DNA of 64,000 nucleotides from SZAS-103 sp038316385 (GTDB lineage Bacteria; Pseudomonadota; Gammaproteobacteria; Xanthomonadales; Xanthomonadaceae): the NCBI GenBank assembly GCA_038316385.1, contig JBBQAN010000001.1:62001-126000 (forward strand), in the 5' to 3' direction. Made by a program: the position numbers and the translations under genes. How positions within the stretch are numbered: the stretch's first letter is position 1; each line of letters begins with the position of its first letter. The notes under the pieces were generated by a model. It was not told where the DNA came from and did no database searches. It worked only from the letters and a program-made list of their open reading frames with translations. This document shows, in pieces, positions 8,639 to 17,438 of this stretch.

Positions 8639-9145
8639 TCAGGCGTTGCCGATCGCTGGTTGCTGAGCGGAGTCGCCTTGCTCCATGCGACGACGCAGTT
8701 GCTCGGCGTAGATCGCTTCGAAATTCAGCGGCTGCAACAGGAAGGGCGGAAAGCCGCCGTGCGAGATGAGATCGCCCAGCGCTTGGCGCGCATACGGGAA
8801 TAACGTGTTCGGGCAATGCGTGCCAAGCATCATGTCAATGCCGGATTCGTCGAAACCGGCAATACCGAACACGCCTGCCTGATCAACCTCGGCCAGATAA
8901 GCGGTCTTCTCGTTGATGGTGCAGGTCAGGGTGATCGTGAGCACGACCTCGTAGGCGTCATCGTCGAAACGCGCGACCTTCTGATTGAGGTTGAGCTGGA
9001 GCTGCGGGATCGCCTGCTCCTGAAAGATCGAAGGCGTGTTCGGCGCCTCGAACGAGACATTCTTCAGATAAACCTTCTGCACATTGAACTGCGCGCCTGT
9101 GACGGGTTCGGCGCCAGCGGCGCCGTTGGTGGCTTCATCGGCCAT
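8639..9145 (-). CDS. secB: Protein-export chaperone SecB
   Basis: 168 aa. SecB tetramers keep preproteins unfolded and deliver them to SecA. Recognisable blocks: FNVQKVYLKNVSFEAPNTP, VLTITLTCTINEKTAYLAEV, and DMMLGTHCPNTLFPYARQ followed by GGFPPFLLQPLNF. The ATG at 9145 is chosen because GGAGAG lies 7 bases upstream and the protein opens with the usual MADEA-type sequence; an ATG 10 codons earlier lacks this. Short Ala/Gln tail. Upstream neighbour is a rhodanese gene. Confidence 0.97.
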   Translation of the reverse strand: MADEATNGAAGAEPVTGAQFNVQKVYLKNVSFEAPNTPSIFQEQAIPQLQLNLNQKVARFDDDAYEVVLTITLTCTINEKTAYLAEVDQAGVFGIAGFDESGIDMMLGTHCPNTLFPYARQALGDLISHGGFPPFLLQPLNFEAIYAEQLRRRMEQGDSAQQPAIGNA

Positions 9146-9244
9146 GGAATCACTCTCCGGAAAAAAGGGATGCAACGATAGGTGCAGCGGTTGGATCGCG
9201 GATTATCCCACGCGCGGCGGGCGCGACCAACTCTCCACCAACTT

Positions 9245-9682
9245 TCAGTTCTTGCCGCGCGCCGTGGGCAGATCAGCCGACTGCCATGCAGCAACGCCGC
9301 CGTCGAGCCAGTACACCTGCTTGAACCCGGCCTTGACCAGCCGTTTGGCCGCAAGCGCCGAGGTGGTGCCATTGCGACAGACGAGGGCGACCGGCAAGTC
9401 GCGCACCTTAGCGAGTTGCTTGTTCTCGGGGTCGAACTGGCTCATCGCAACGCTGCGCGAGCCGATTACATGGCCTTTTTCGAATTCGGGCGGCGGACTC
9501 ACATCCACCACCAGCGCATTTTCACGGTTGATCAGGCCGGTCAACTGCGCCGGACCGATCGCGCGATAGCCGCGGGTGAAGCGCGAGAATTCATTGACGA
9601 TCAAGGCGATGGTGACGCCCACGAAGCCCAGGCACAGCATGGCGTGGTTGCCGAAAAACGTTTGCAATTGCTCGATGGGCAC
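9245..9682 (-). CDS. Membrane-anchored rhodanese-like protein (YibN type)
   Basis: 145 aa. One transmembrane segment (about residues 13-31), then a single rhodanese domain with the active-site loop CRNGTTS carrying the Cys expected to hold a persulfide. Counterpart of YibN, which precedes secB in many gammaproteobacteria; the glutaredoxin gene grxC that often sits between them is absent here (99 bases separate the genes). Sulfurtransferase activity is inferred from the intact loop. Confidence 0.9.
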   Translation of the reverse strand: MPIEQLQTFFGNHAMLCLGFVGVTIALIVNEFSRFTRGYRAIGPAQLTGLINRENALVVDVSPPPEFEKGHVIGSRSVAMSQFDPENKQLAKVRDLPVALVCRNGTTSALAAKRLVKAGFKQVYWLDGGVAAWQSADLPTARGKN

Positions 9683-9764
9683 TTCGAATCCGGGCAGCGA
9701 CGACGGGCCGCGATTATAAGCTGTCCGCTGCCGCGATCGTTGCGACCAAGCCGTGCTGGCGGCC

Positions 9765-10199
9765 CTACTCCTGCGGCGAGATGTCCGGCAACCCGGAAGT
9801 CAGCCACCATTTCTTCAGCTCCGGATCCCAGCGCCAGTGCTCGCGATAGACGATATTGCGTCCGATCTGGGTGTTGCGATTGATCAATCCGAGCTGGACC
9901 TGCTGATCGACCGTGCCGGTGCCGTCGGTTCGCGAAATCACGTCGTAACCCGAGACTTCGACCTGTTTGTAGCGCGCGCGGTCGATGTCGGAAAGCGGAT
10001 GTTCTGCTTTCGTTTTCGGATCGACGTAGGCATAGGCGGCTTCGATGTCGCCCCAGCGGATGTCGCTGGAAAAATCGTAAAAGGTCATATCCAGTGCGTG
10101 TGCCGGACTCGGCTTCACCGCATTGCAAGCCGCAAGCAGCGGCGTCAACATCACCGCTGCGGCGAATGGAAACAGATAGCGCGATTTGGAACTGGACAT
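9765..10199 (-). CDS. Lipoprotein of unknown function
   Basis: 144 aa with a lipoprotein signal peptide ending in LLAAC (Cys25). The mature part has alternating beta-type sequence (FYDFSSDIRWGDIEAAYAYV, then YREHWRWDPELKKWWLTSGLP), of a kind found as an uncharacterised lipoprotein in xanthomonads. No catalytic motif can be seen. It lies between the rhodanese and the thioesterase gene on the same strand, with gaps of 82 and 37 bases, and may share their transcript. Confidence 0.75.
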   Translation of the reverse strand: MSSSKSRYLFPFAAAVMLTPLLAACNAVKPSPAHALDMTFYDFSSDIRWGDIEAAYAYVDPKTKAEHPLSDIDRARYKQVEVSGYDVISRTDGTGTVDQQVQLGLINRNTQIGRNIVYREHWRWDPELKKWWLTSGLPDISPQE

Positions 10200-10236
10200 G
10201 TCCGGACTCCGTTGCGTTCGACGCAGGCATCCAAGA

Positions 10237-10788
10237 CTAGCGCATTGGGCGCATCGCCACGAAGCGACCGCTGAACACCGTCGCCTCCCCGCCCGCCGCG
10301 ATCGGCACCCGCGCCTGCATCGTGATGCGCGCCTTGCCGTACCGTTGCAGCGTGTCGAGGAATTGTTCCCACGATTCGCTGGCCGCCGGCGTCGCTTCGG
10401 CGATCAGATCCTCGTACAACGGCGACAGGTATTTCACCTGGCTATCGGCAACATAGACATCGGCGTCCAGCCCGGCCAGTTGCAGCCGCAGCGTGACCCA
10501 GCCCCAACCGGCGAGCGTCATCAGCCCGCTCAGGCTGCCGCCGAATGCGCAGCCCTTGTCGTTGACGTTCGCCTTCAACGGCGCGCCCATCCGCAACGCG
10601 TTGCCGTCATAGCCCAATGGCTTGGCCCCGAGCGCTGCCACCGGTGGCATCTTCCGGCAATGCGCAGCGATGTACGCGAGCGCGGCTTCGACAGTGCACG
10701 CGTGCGCGTCGGTGCACGCCGGCTTCAGCGTGGCGGTGTCGTGTTGCGTTGTGCGAAGCTGCCCGGATGCCGCTGCCGTCAATGTCAC
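10237..10788 (-). CDS. YiiD C-terminal-type hotdog thioesterase
   Basis: About 183 aa from a GTG at 10788. The core MGAPLKANVNDKGCAFGGS followed by GLMTLAGWGWVTLRLQLAGL is the YiiD_C (putative thioesterase, hotdog fold) signature, and the ~25 residues before it (AALAYIAAHCRKMPPVAALG) also match, so the start must lie upstream of the ATG inside it. Only GTG 10788 or TTG 10782 are available before the sequence becomes Arg-rich, and both overlap the start of divergent hemD. The start is uncertain. Presumed acyl-thioester hydrolase; substrate unknown. Confidence 0.7.
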   Translation of the reverse strand: MTLTAAASGQLRTTQHDTATLKPACTDAHACTVEAALAYIAAHCRKMPPVAALGAKPLGYDGNALRMGAPLKANVNDKGCAFGGSLSGLMTLAGWGWVTLRLQLAGLDADVYVADSQVKYLSPLYEDLIAEATPAASESWEQFLDTLQRYGKARITMQARVPIAAGGEATVFSGRFVAMRPMR

Positions 10789-11561
10789 TGCCTTCTCCGC
10801 CGTTGTCTGGTTGGTTCGTGATATCGCTGCGACCAGTCGGCCAGCATCGACATTTGTTGCGCGCCGCCGCAGCGTTGGGAGCTGAGGGTTTGACTCTGCC
10901 CGGCTTGCGGTTGGCGGCGCGTGAGGATACGCCGACTCGCGTTGCTTTGGACGCCGCATTGCGATGTTCTTGGGTGGTGTTCACGAGTCCGTCATCGGTG
11001 CGTTTTGCCGTACGCCTGCGCATGTTGTCCGCACCCCCGCGCCAGCGCGTGTTCGCGCTCGGCGCGGCGACGCGCATGGCGCTGCATCGGGCCGGCATCC
11101 CCAACGTGCTGGTTCCAGCGCAGGCAACCAGCGAAGGCCTGCTTGCGTTGCCCGAACTGGCGACCGTGGCCGGCATGCGCATCGGTATGGTCACCGCGCC
11201 AGACGGCCGCGGACTGCTCGCGCAACGATTGCGCGAACGCGGCGCAACGCTAGTGATCGCCGAGGTCTATGCGCGCGCGCCGGCACGATTGAATCGGCTG
11301 CATGCGCAGCGCTTGCTGGAAGCGCGCAGCCACGGAGCGGTTTGCATCACCAGCGCCGAGGCGCTGCGCAATGTGCTTGCTGCATTACCCGAACTGGCGC
11401 GCGCGGCGCTGCTGCGTTGCGTGGCGGTGGTCAGCAGCACGCGACTGGATGCCATCGCGCGCGATGCCGGATTCACGACGATCCTGCGCGCCGATGCGCC
11501 GACGCCGCACGGCATGCTGGTCGCGTTGTGCGCGCATGCCAAGCAGCGGGGCTTGCGGTAG
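10782..11561 (+). CDS. hemD: Uroporphyrinogen-III synthase HemD
   Basis: 259 aa. It closes hydroxymethylbilane to uroporphyrinogen III in heme synthesis. The fold is recognisable from FVISLRPVGQHRHLLRAAA, the middle VVFTSPSSVRFAV, then VAGMRIGMVTAPDGRG and CITSAEALRNVL, typical of the weakly conserved two-lobe enzyme. ATGs at 10767 and 10782 are both possible; the second places FVISLRP at the usual distance. hemC, the usual upstream partner, is not present. hemX follows after 37 bases. Confidence 0.88.
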   Translation: MSLPSPPLSGWFVISLRPVGQHRHLLRAAAALGAEGLTLPGLRLAAREDTPTRVALDAALRCSWVVFTSPSSVRFAVRLRMLSAPPRQRVFALGAATRMALHRAGIPNVLVPAQATSEGLLALPELATVAGMRIGMVTAPDGRGLLAQRLRERGATLVIAEVYARAPARLNRLHAQRLLEARSHGAVCITSAEALRNVLAALPELARAALLRCVAVVSSTRLDAIARDAGFTTILRADAPTPHGMLVALCAHAKQRGLR

Positions 11562-11598
11562 CATCGGCGGCGACTCTTGTTCGCGGTGCTGCGCATCC

Positions 11599-12669
11599 AT
11601 GTCCGAATCATCCAGCCTCAACCCGGTGCCGCGTCGCAGCCGTGCGCGCGAGCAAGCGCTGCTGTGGCTGATCGTCCTCGGCTTGCTCGCGTTCGGCGGC
11701 TGGAAGTTGCGTGCGTGGTGGCGCGCAAACATGCAGACGGAAGCAACCGTCGCGGCAACATCCGACGACTCCTCCATCGCCGACCTACCCGCCGCCGTCA
11801 GCGCGTTGCGTCGCGAGCAGCACGCCCTCGCGCAACGCATGAGCGATGCTACGTCGGGCAATCATGTGCTGCGCGATGAAGTGCTCGGCATGAGCGAGCG
11901 CGCTGCATTGCTTGAACAATCGGTCGCGCGCATCGCCAGCCCGCGCGCGCAGGGCGAACAGGCATTGCGGCTCGACGAGGCCGAGTTGTTATTGACGATC
12001 GGCCAGCAACAACTGGAATTGTCGTCCGATGTAGGCAACGCGCTGCATGCATATGCTCTGGCCGACGCCACGCTGGCCGGCTCCTCCGATCCTGCCGCAC
12101 TCAATCTGCGCCAATCGCTTGCGCAGGAAGCCACCGCGCTGCGCGCGTTGCCACCCGACCCTCGCGCGAATATCGCCGGGCAACTCGATGTGTTCGAGGC
12201 GACACTCGACTCCTTGCCATTCACCGCCGCTGCGTCGCCGCATACGGGCCAGTCGTCGGTACTGGATCGCGTAGTGGGAAGCATGGTCGAGGTGCGACGT
12301 GCGCAGACCCAGGATCTGCTCGACCCGGTTGCGCGCGAAGCCGCGCTGACGGCCGTCCGCCTTGAGATCACACTCGCGCGGGTTGCGCTGGAGCGTCGCG
12401 ACGTGATCGCATTTCGTGCCGCAATCGCGCGCATCGACGGCTGGCTGCCGCGCCTGTTCGCGCCCACCATCGCGGCGCAACAGCGCAAGCAGCTCGCCGA
12501 TCTGCAACGCGCGCCATTGCGCATCGACCTGCCGACGCTGGGCGGCACTCTTGATGAGCTTCGCCGTTTGCGGCAGGCGCAGCCAGATACAACTGCAATA
12601 TCCGCGCCCGCTGCAATATCTGCGCCGGCTGCAAAACCGATGCCGAATTCGCCTGTGAAACAACCATGA
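11599..12669 (+). CDS. hemX: HemX-like membrane protein
   Basis: 356 aa. A charged N-terminus, one transmembrane helix (about residues 19-36: ALLWLIVLGLLAFGGWKL) and a long helical periplasmic part with coiled-coil character (LRREQHALAQRMS, LRLDEAELLLTIGQQQL). This is the HemX architecture. The protein is often mislabelled uroporphyrinogen-III C-methyltransferase but has no SAM fold, and its role beside HemD and HemY is unresolved. The C-terminus holds a small tandem ISAPAA repeat. The gene overlaps hemY by 4 bases. Confidence 0.88.
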   Translation: MSESSSLNPVPRRSRAREQALLWLIVLGLLAFGGWKLRAWWRANMQTEATVAATSDDSSIADLPAAVSALRREQHALAQRMSDATSGNHVLRDEVLGMSERAALLEQSVARIASPRAQGEQALRLDEAELLLTIGQQQLELSSDVGNALHAYALADATLAGSSDPAALNLRQSLAQEATALRALPPDPRANIAGQLDVFEATLDSLPFTAAASPHTGQSSVLDRVVGSMVEVRRAQTQDLLDPVAREAALTAVRLEITLARVALERRDVIAFRAAIARIDGWLPRLFAPTIAAQQRKQLADLQRAPLRIDLPTLGGTLDELRRLRQAQPDTTAISAPAAISAPAAKPMPNSPVKQP

Positions 12670-13937
12670 AACTGTTCCGCCAGCTCCTGCTCTGGCTAGC
12701 ACTCGCTGCGCTCGGCGCGTTGCTGTGGCAACGTTTTGCGAACGACCAGGGACAAGTGATCGTCAGCCTTGATGGCACCACCTATGTCACCACCGTGACC
12801 AAGGCGTTGCTGATGGTGGGCATCGCATTGCTAGTGCTGTGGCTTGCGCTATGGTTGCTGCGTCTGCCGTTCCGCTTGTGGAAACGGCATCGCCACAAAC
12901 AGGCGCGCGTGCGCATGACCGGCGGTTTGCTGGCGTTGCATGAAGGCCGCTGGACACGCGCTGAAAAATTGCTCGCGCAAGCCGCCGAAGATCCGGCCAT
13001 GCGGCTGCCAGCGCGACTCGGCGCGGCGCAGGCGGCGCAGGCGCGTGGCGATGCGGCAGCATTCGATCAACACTTGCAGGCGGCTGGTGGGGAAGACGCA
13101 GATTCAGCGACTGCCCTAGCGCGCGCCGATGCATTGCTCACCGCAGGCCGCGCGCAGGACGCGATCGCGATGCTCGATGTCGCTGCGCAGAAATCGCCGC
13201 TGTCGCCGCGCGCCTTGTTGCTGCGCACGCGCGCGCTGATCGCGAGCCGACGTGCCGGCGAAGCCTATGGCACGCTTGGCGCACTCAAGAGCGCGCAGTC
13301 TTTGTCGCCGAACGAACATGCCGTGCTGGAAACCGAACTTGCCGCGCAGTCTTTGCGTGAATCCGACGACGCCAATGCACTCGCAGATTGTTGGGATCGT
13401 TTGCTTGCGCCATTGCGCGCGAGCAGCGAAGTGGTCGCCGCCTACACGCAACGCGCAGTCGAGCTGCGCATGGAAGATGCCGCTGCGGCTGCGATCGATA
13501 ACGCACTGAAAAACCGGTGGAGCGAAGCGCTGGTGTTGCAGTTCGGCCGCATCCCGCCCGGACGAATCGCCGCAACGCAACCGAACGCGCGCCTGCTTAC
13601 TGCGGAAGGTTGGCTGCGCGGGCATTCGGACAGTCCCGCGCTCGCCGTCGCACTCGGTCGCCTATATCGCGAACAACACCAATGGGGCAAGGCCGAAGAC
13701 TCGCTGCACCGCGCGATCGCGCAAGGCGCCGGTGCGGATGCGTGGGAAGAACTCGGCAATGTGTATGTCGCCCAGAACGACGATGCGAACGCGCGCCTGT
13801 GTTACGCGAACGCGCTGCATGCCACACGCTTCGAAGCGACCGAACCGATGCCCGGCCGTGGCGTGCGCGAACAGATCTTCGACGCATCGGTGATCGAGGA
13901 GCGCGACCAGCACGGTGTGCCACGGCTGCGGGGCTGA
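12666..13937 (+). CDS. hemY: HemY, TPR protein of heme/envelope biogenesis
   Basis: 423 aa. Two transmembrane helices (about 7-25 and 46-68) followed by the HemY N-terminal domain and TPR repeats (for example LGRLYREQHQWGKAEDSLHRA and WEELGNVYVAQNDDANARLCYA). The ATG overlaps the hemX stop (ATGA), which shows translational coupling. It is named for its position in hem operons; it is not the Gram-positive protoporphyrinogen oxidase of the same name. The GC-rich tail ends 5 bases before the cupin gene. Confidence 0.9.
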   Translation: MKLFRQLLLWLALAALGALLWQRFANDQGQVIVSLDGTTYVTTVTKALLMVGIALLVLWLALWLLRLPFRLWKRHRHKQARVRMTGGLLALHEGRWTRAEKLLAQAAEDPAMRLPARLGAAQAAQARGDAAAFDQHLQAAGGEDADSATALARADALLTAGRAQDAIAMLDVAAQKSPLSPRALLLRTRALIASRRAGEAYGTLGALKSAQSLSPNEHAVLETELAAQSLRESDDANALADCWDRLLAPLRASSEVVAAYTQRAVELRMEDAAAAAIDNALKNRWSEALVLQFGRIPPGRIAATQPNARLLTAEGWLRGHSDSPALAVALGRLYREQHQWGKAEDSLHRAIAQGAGADAWEELGNVYVAQNDDANARLCYANALHATRFEATEPMPGRGVREQIFDASVIEERDQHGVPRLRG

Positions 13938-13942
13938 GCAGC

Positions 13943-14275
13943 ATGCGTCTGCGTTCGCAGGATTTTCTCGCGCAACTTCCGCTCCCGGCCACTGAGCGCT
14001 GGCCCGCTGGCGTGCGTTTCATCGAAGCTTTTTCGCGCGATGGGCTGGAGTTGGAAATCTATGCGCCGCGTGGTGTCGATTCGCAAAGCCCGCATTCACG
14101 CGACGAGATCTACATCGTGATCACTGGCAGCGCTGCGCTCGACATCGATGGCACCGAGCATCCGTGCACGGTCGGCGACGCGCTGTTCGTGCCGGCGCGC
14201 GCGCCGCATCACTTCGAGCGCATCAGCGATGACTTCGCGACATGGGTGGTGTTCTGGGGCGAGGCCAAATCCTGA
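13943..14275 (+). CDS. Small cupin-domain protein
   Basis: 110 aa single cupin barrel. Metal-binding motif 1 is visible as PHSRDEIYIVITGSA, where a Ser-Arg-Asp-Glu pattern replaces the common HxH, and motif 2 as GDALFVPARAPHHFE with its His. Such proteins bind small ligands or act as isomerases or dioxygenases; no substrate is indicated. It starts 5 bases after hemY and probably ends that transcript. The ATG at 13943 is the only start giving the complete fold. Confidence 0.8.
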   Translation: MRLRSQDFLAQLPLPATERWPAGVRFIEAFSRDGLELEIYAPRGVDSQSPHSRDEIYIVITGSAALDIDGTEHPCTVGDALFVPARAPHHFERISDDFATWVVFWGEAKS

Positions 14276-14368
14276 GGCAGCGTGCGCAATGCGCACGATC
14301 ATTCTTGTCGAAGGTCGCACGCGCAGCACACGTCACGATTGCTCCAAGACGCAATCTGCGCATTCAGA

Positions 14369-15661
14369 TCACCGCTCCAGAATCGCCACCACGCCCATCC
14401 CGCCCGCCGTGCAGATCGAAATCAACGCGCGGCCCGATCCTTTTTCCTTCAGCAATTTCGCGGCCGTTGCGACGATGCGTGCGCCAGTCGCGGCGAACGG
14501 ATGGCCGAGCGCGAGCGATGAGCCGACGACATTCATCTTCGACGGATCGATGCTACCGAGCGCGCCGCGGCCGAACTTCGAGCGACAATAGTCTTCCGAT
14601 TCCCACGCGCGCAGCGTGCACAGTACCTGCGCGGCGAAGGCTTCATGGATCTCGTAGAAATCGAAATCCTGCAAGTTGAGCCCGTTGCGTTCGAGCATGC
14701 GTGCGACTGCGATTGTTGGCGCCATCAACAAGCCGTCGCCATGCACGAAGTCCACTGCCGCGACTTCCGTATCACGCAGGTACGCAAGCGGCTCGTGACC
14801 GTGCGCGCGCGCCCAATCGACGCTAGCGAGCAGGCACGCGGCGGCGCCGTCGGTGAGCGGCGTCGAGTTCGCAGCAGTCAGCGTTCCCAAACCCGATGTC
14901 TTGTCGAATGCAGGTTTGAGCGCAGCGAGTTTTTCGAGCGTGCTGTCGGCGCGCAGATTATTGTCGCGTTCGACGCCGCGAAAACTCACTACCAGATCAT
15001 TGTAGAAACCGCGTTCGTATGCAGCCGCCGCGTTGCGATGCGAAGCCAGCGCGAGTTCGTCCTGCGATTCGCGCGCGATATGCCAGTGCTTCGCCATCAT
15101 CTCGCAGTGATCGCCCATCGATTTGCCGGTGCGCGGCTCGGCAACGCCGGGGAAGTCGGGCTTCAATTCGCGGAACCTGAAACCGCGAAACGCATGCAGC
15201 CTGTCGCCGAAACTCTTGCCGCGCGCAGCTTGCAGGATGCGTGCGCGCAATCGCTTGCCGTACACGATCGGCACATCGGATGTCGTATCCGAACCGCCGC
15301 CGATACCGACTTCGATCTGCCCGAGCGCAATCTTGTTGGCGACGGCGATGATGGTGTCGAGACTGGTGCCGCAGGCGCGCTGCATCGTGATGCCCGGGGT
15401 CAGCGGCGACAGTCCAGATGATAGTGCGGCTTCACGGCCGAGATTCCAGTCCGAGGAATGCTTGATCACAGCGCCCATCGCGACTTCACCTAGCACTTGT
15501 CCGTGCAGTCCGTAGCGTTCGACCAGCGCGCCGAGCGTGCGGATCGACATGCCAAGGTTGCCGACATCGGAGTACGCGGTGTTGTTGCGGCAAAATGGAA
15601 CGCGCACGCCGCCGAGGACGGCAACCGGGCGCGCAGTGTTGTGTTTGTCCGCGAGGCTCAT
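14369..15661 (-). CDS. Acetyl-CoA C-acyltransferase (thiolase), FadI-like
   Basis: 430 aa, the length of FadI-type thiolases. It cleaves 3-ketoacyl-CoA with CoA (or condenses acetyl-CoA). All active-site elements are present: QRACGTSLD with the nucleophile Cys, EIHEAFAAQ with the His, ALGHPFAATGAR, and ICTAGGMG with the second Cys. No FadJ-type multifunctional partner is adjacent, so a role in beta-oxidation versus biosynthetic acetyl-CoA acetyltransferase cannot be decided. Divergent from the 302-aa unknown gene. Confidence 0.92.
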   Translation of the reverse strand: MSLADKHNTARPVAVLGGVRVPFCRNNTAYSDVGNLGMSIRTLGALVERYGLHGQVLGEVAMGAVIKHSSDWNLGREAALSSGLSPLTPGITMQRACGTSLDTIIAVANKIALGQIEVGIGGGSDTTSDVPIVYGKRLRARILQAARGKSFGDRLHAFRGFRFRELKPDFPGVAEPRTGKSMGDHCEMMAKHWHIARESQDELALASHRNAAAAYERGFYNDLVVSFRGVERDNNLRADSTLEKLAALKPAFDKTSGLGTLTAANSTPLTDGAAACLLASVDWARAHGHEPLAYLRDTEVAAVDFVHGDGLLMAPTIAVARMLERNGLNLQDFDFYEIHEAFAAQVLCTLRAWESEDYCRSKFGRGALGSIDPSKMNVVGSSLALGHPFAATGARIVATAAKLLKEKGSGRALISICTAGGMGVVAILER

Positions 15662-15808
15662 CGTTCTACTCCATGCACTGCTTCAATCATCGCGCAACAC
15701 CATGCGCCCATGTTGCCAGCCCACGCCGAGGGATTCACGCGCGTTGGACGTATAGAGTACGACCTGCCTACCATCGCTCCAACCATTCGATTGCCGCCGG
15801 AGTTGCCA

Positions 15809-16717
15809 ATGTCGAATCCGCCACTGGCGTGCCTCGGCGCGCTCGCACTGGAATTGCGCCCGGATGCGCACGCTGCGCATGCGTCGATCGAACCTGCTGT
15901 CGCTGCCGAGCTCGCCGAAGGCATTGCGCGCGATCTGGCGGTGCTGGTGCCGGATGCGGCTTCGCTCGATCTTGCAGCGCTTGGTGCGCACTACGATCCC
16001 GTCGAACTATTGCGTCCTGGCTGGCCGCTGCACGCGGCACTCAATGCGTTGGCGTTGCGCGCGCCATTGAACACAAATCGCGATGCAGGCGATGGCCGCA
16101 TTCTCGCATTCGGTGCGCGCGCTGGCGCACTACCTGAAGCCGTGCCCGGGCCGGATGCCGACTACTTGCAGGGATCGATGCGGCTGGTCCCATTCGTCCT
16201 GCGCAGCGATGCAGATTCGCAGTCACGCGTCGAGCAAGTCGCATACGCGCTCGAAGACGTGCTGATCGATCGCGGCATGGCTGGCGCGGCAACCGCATTG
16301 TTCGCGCAACAAGCATTCGGAGCACCGATCGAACACGCCCGCTACCTCACCATTCACGACCTCGTCGCTTTGATGGCGATGCAATACGAACACGCAGGCC
16401 TCGCACCATTATGGCCATTGATCGAAGCTGCACTGCTCTCGCCGCAATCCGAAGTCTGGCTCGACGCACCGCCCGAACCACTCGCGCGCTACAGCGACGG
16501 CGGAGTGCGTATCGCCCTGCTCGATTCCGAAACCTGGCGACTTGGTGGGTTCGCTCCTGCGTCGGCTGGCGATGACGCGGACAAACTCGAACGCGCGTTC
16601 GAGCATTTCGAGGCGAGGCAACGGCAGATTGCAGCGGTGCTGAACGCACATGCGATTCCGGTGACGTTTGATCATTGTCCGGCAGGGAATGATCCGCGCC
16701 ACGTCTTGCAGCGCTAA
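15809..16717 (+). CDS. Uncharacterised 302-aa protein
   Basis: Not recognised. The frame from the ATG at 15809 has strong coding character and reads as a soluble, Ala/Leu-rich, mildly acidic protein without signal peptide or membrane segment. Notable stretches are LTIHDLVALMAMQYEHAGLAP (central helix), and a C-terminal part FEHFEARQRQIAAVLNAHAIP then FDHCPAGNDPRH. The longer open frame upstream (from 15497) overlaps the thiolase start and is not credible. It lies divergently beside the thiolase with 147 bases between the starts. Confidence 0.7.
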   Translation: MSNPPLACLGALALELRPDAHAAHASIEPAVAAELAEGIARDLAVLVPDAASLDLAALGAHYDPVELLRPGWPLHAALNALALRAPLNTNRDAGDGRILAFGARAGALPEAVPGPDADYLQGSMRLVPFVLRSDADSQSRVEQVAYALEDVLIDRGMAGAATALFAQQAFGAPIEHARYLTIHDLVALMAMQYEHAGLAPLWPLIEAALLSPQSEVWLDAPPEPLARYSDGGVRIALLDSETWRLGGFAPASAGDDADKLERAFEHFEARQRQIAAVLNAHAIPVTFDHCPAGNDPRHVLQR

Positions 16718-16906
16718 GCGACGATGTCCGCCGATGCTACACCTCCGAACATGGACTCCTTAGGGAATGGCTGACTGCGCGTATTGCTCGCATGCGCTCT
16801 TGTCACGTTGGCGGCGATGAGTCTCACAATTTCGACCGCCGTGTCTGGGTTTTCCCACCCGGTTGAATCGTGATTGGTTCACGCAGCCCGGGCAAGCTTC
16901 TTTTCA

Positions 16907-17401
16907 TTACTGTACAAACTCATCTTCATACAACCGATATCCGGCATCGCGCATGCCGAGCGATTCGTAGGTGCGTTGCGCATTCGCGTTGTCGCGCTCG
17001 ACATACAGCCGCAATCCGCAGACGTCCGGCGCGGCCTTCGCCAGTGCATGCACGTGGGCGTACAGCGCGCAGTACACGCCTCGACGGCGGTGCTCCTTTG
17101 CAACGTAGACACTCTGGATCCACCACCAATCGCCACAACGCCAGTCGCTCCATTCGTAGGTAAGCATCAGCGTTCCGACGGCTGCGCCCACACCGTCCAC
17201 CATGCATTCGGCAACGAAGTAACGACCTCGCGAGGGATGGTCGAAAGCTGCGCGTACACCGCGCTCGACGATCGAGGGATCGAGCCGCTTGTGCTCGGTC
17301 TCCCACGCCATTGCGATCGCCCATTGCGCAAGCAAGGCCGCGTCTTCCGCGCGCGCCGCGCGGATCGATGGTGTCGCGTGTGCGTTTGGCATCTGGTTCA
17401 T
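16907..17401 (-). CDS. GNAT family N-acetyltransferase
   Basis: 164 aa, one GNAT domain. The N-terminal strand IRAARAEDAALLAQW, the acceptor-side stretch CGDWWWIQSVYVAKEHRRRGVYCALYA with the acetyl-CoA-binding R/QxxGxG-like loop (HRRRGVY), and the closing LYVERDNANAQRTYESLGM are all clear. Substrate unknown. Upstream of it on the same strand is ntrC with a 37-base gap, but it may be independent. Confidence 0.88.
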   Translation of the reverse strand: MNQMPNAHATPSIRAARAEDAALLAQWAIAMAWETEHKRLDPSIVERGVRAAFDHPSRGRYFVAECMVDGVGAAVGTLMLTYEWSDWRCGDWWWIQSVYVAKEHRRRGVYCALYAHVHALAKAAPDVCGLRLYVERDNANAQRTYESLGMRDAGYRLYEDEFVQ

Positions 17402-17438
17402 GGCCTGCTGTTGATGGCGATATGGATCATGCGTTTGG

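Noticed and set aside
12585..12640. Tandem repeat near the hemX end
   Set aside because: Two copies of ISAPAA only; ordinary Ala/Pro low-complexity tail.
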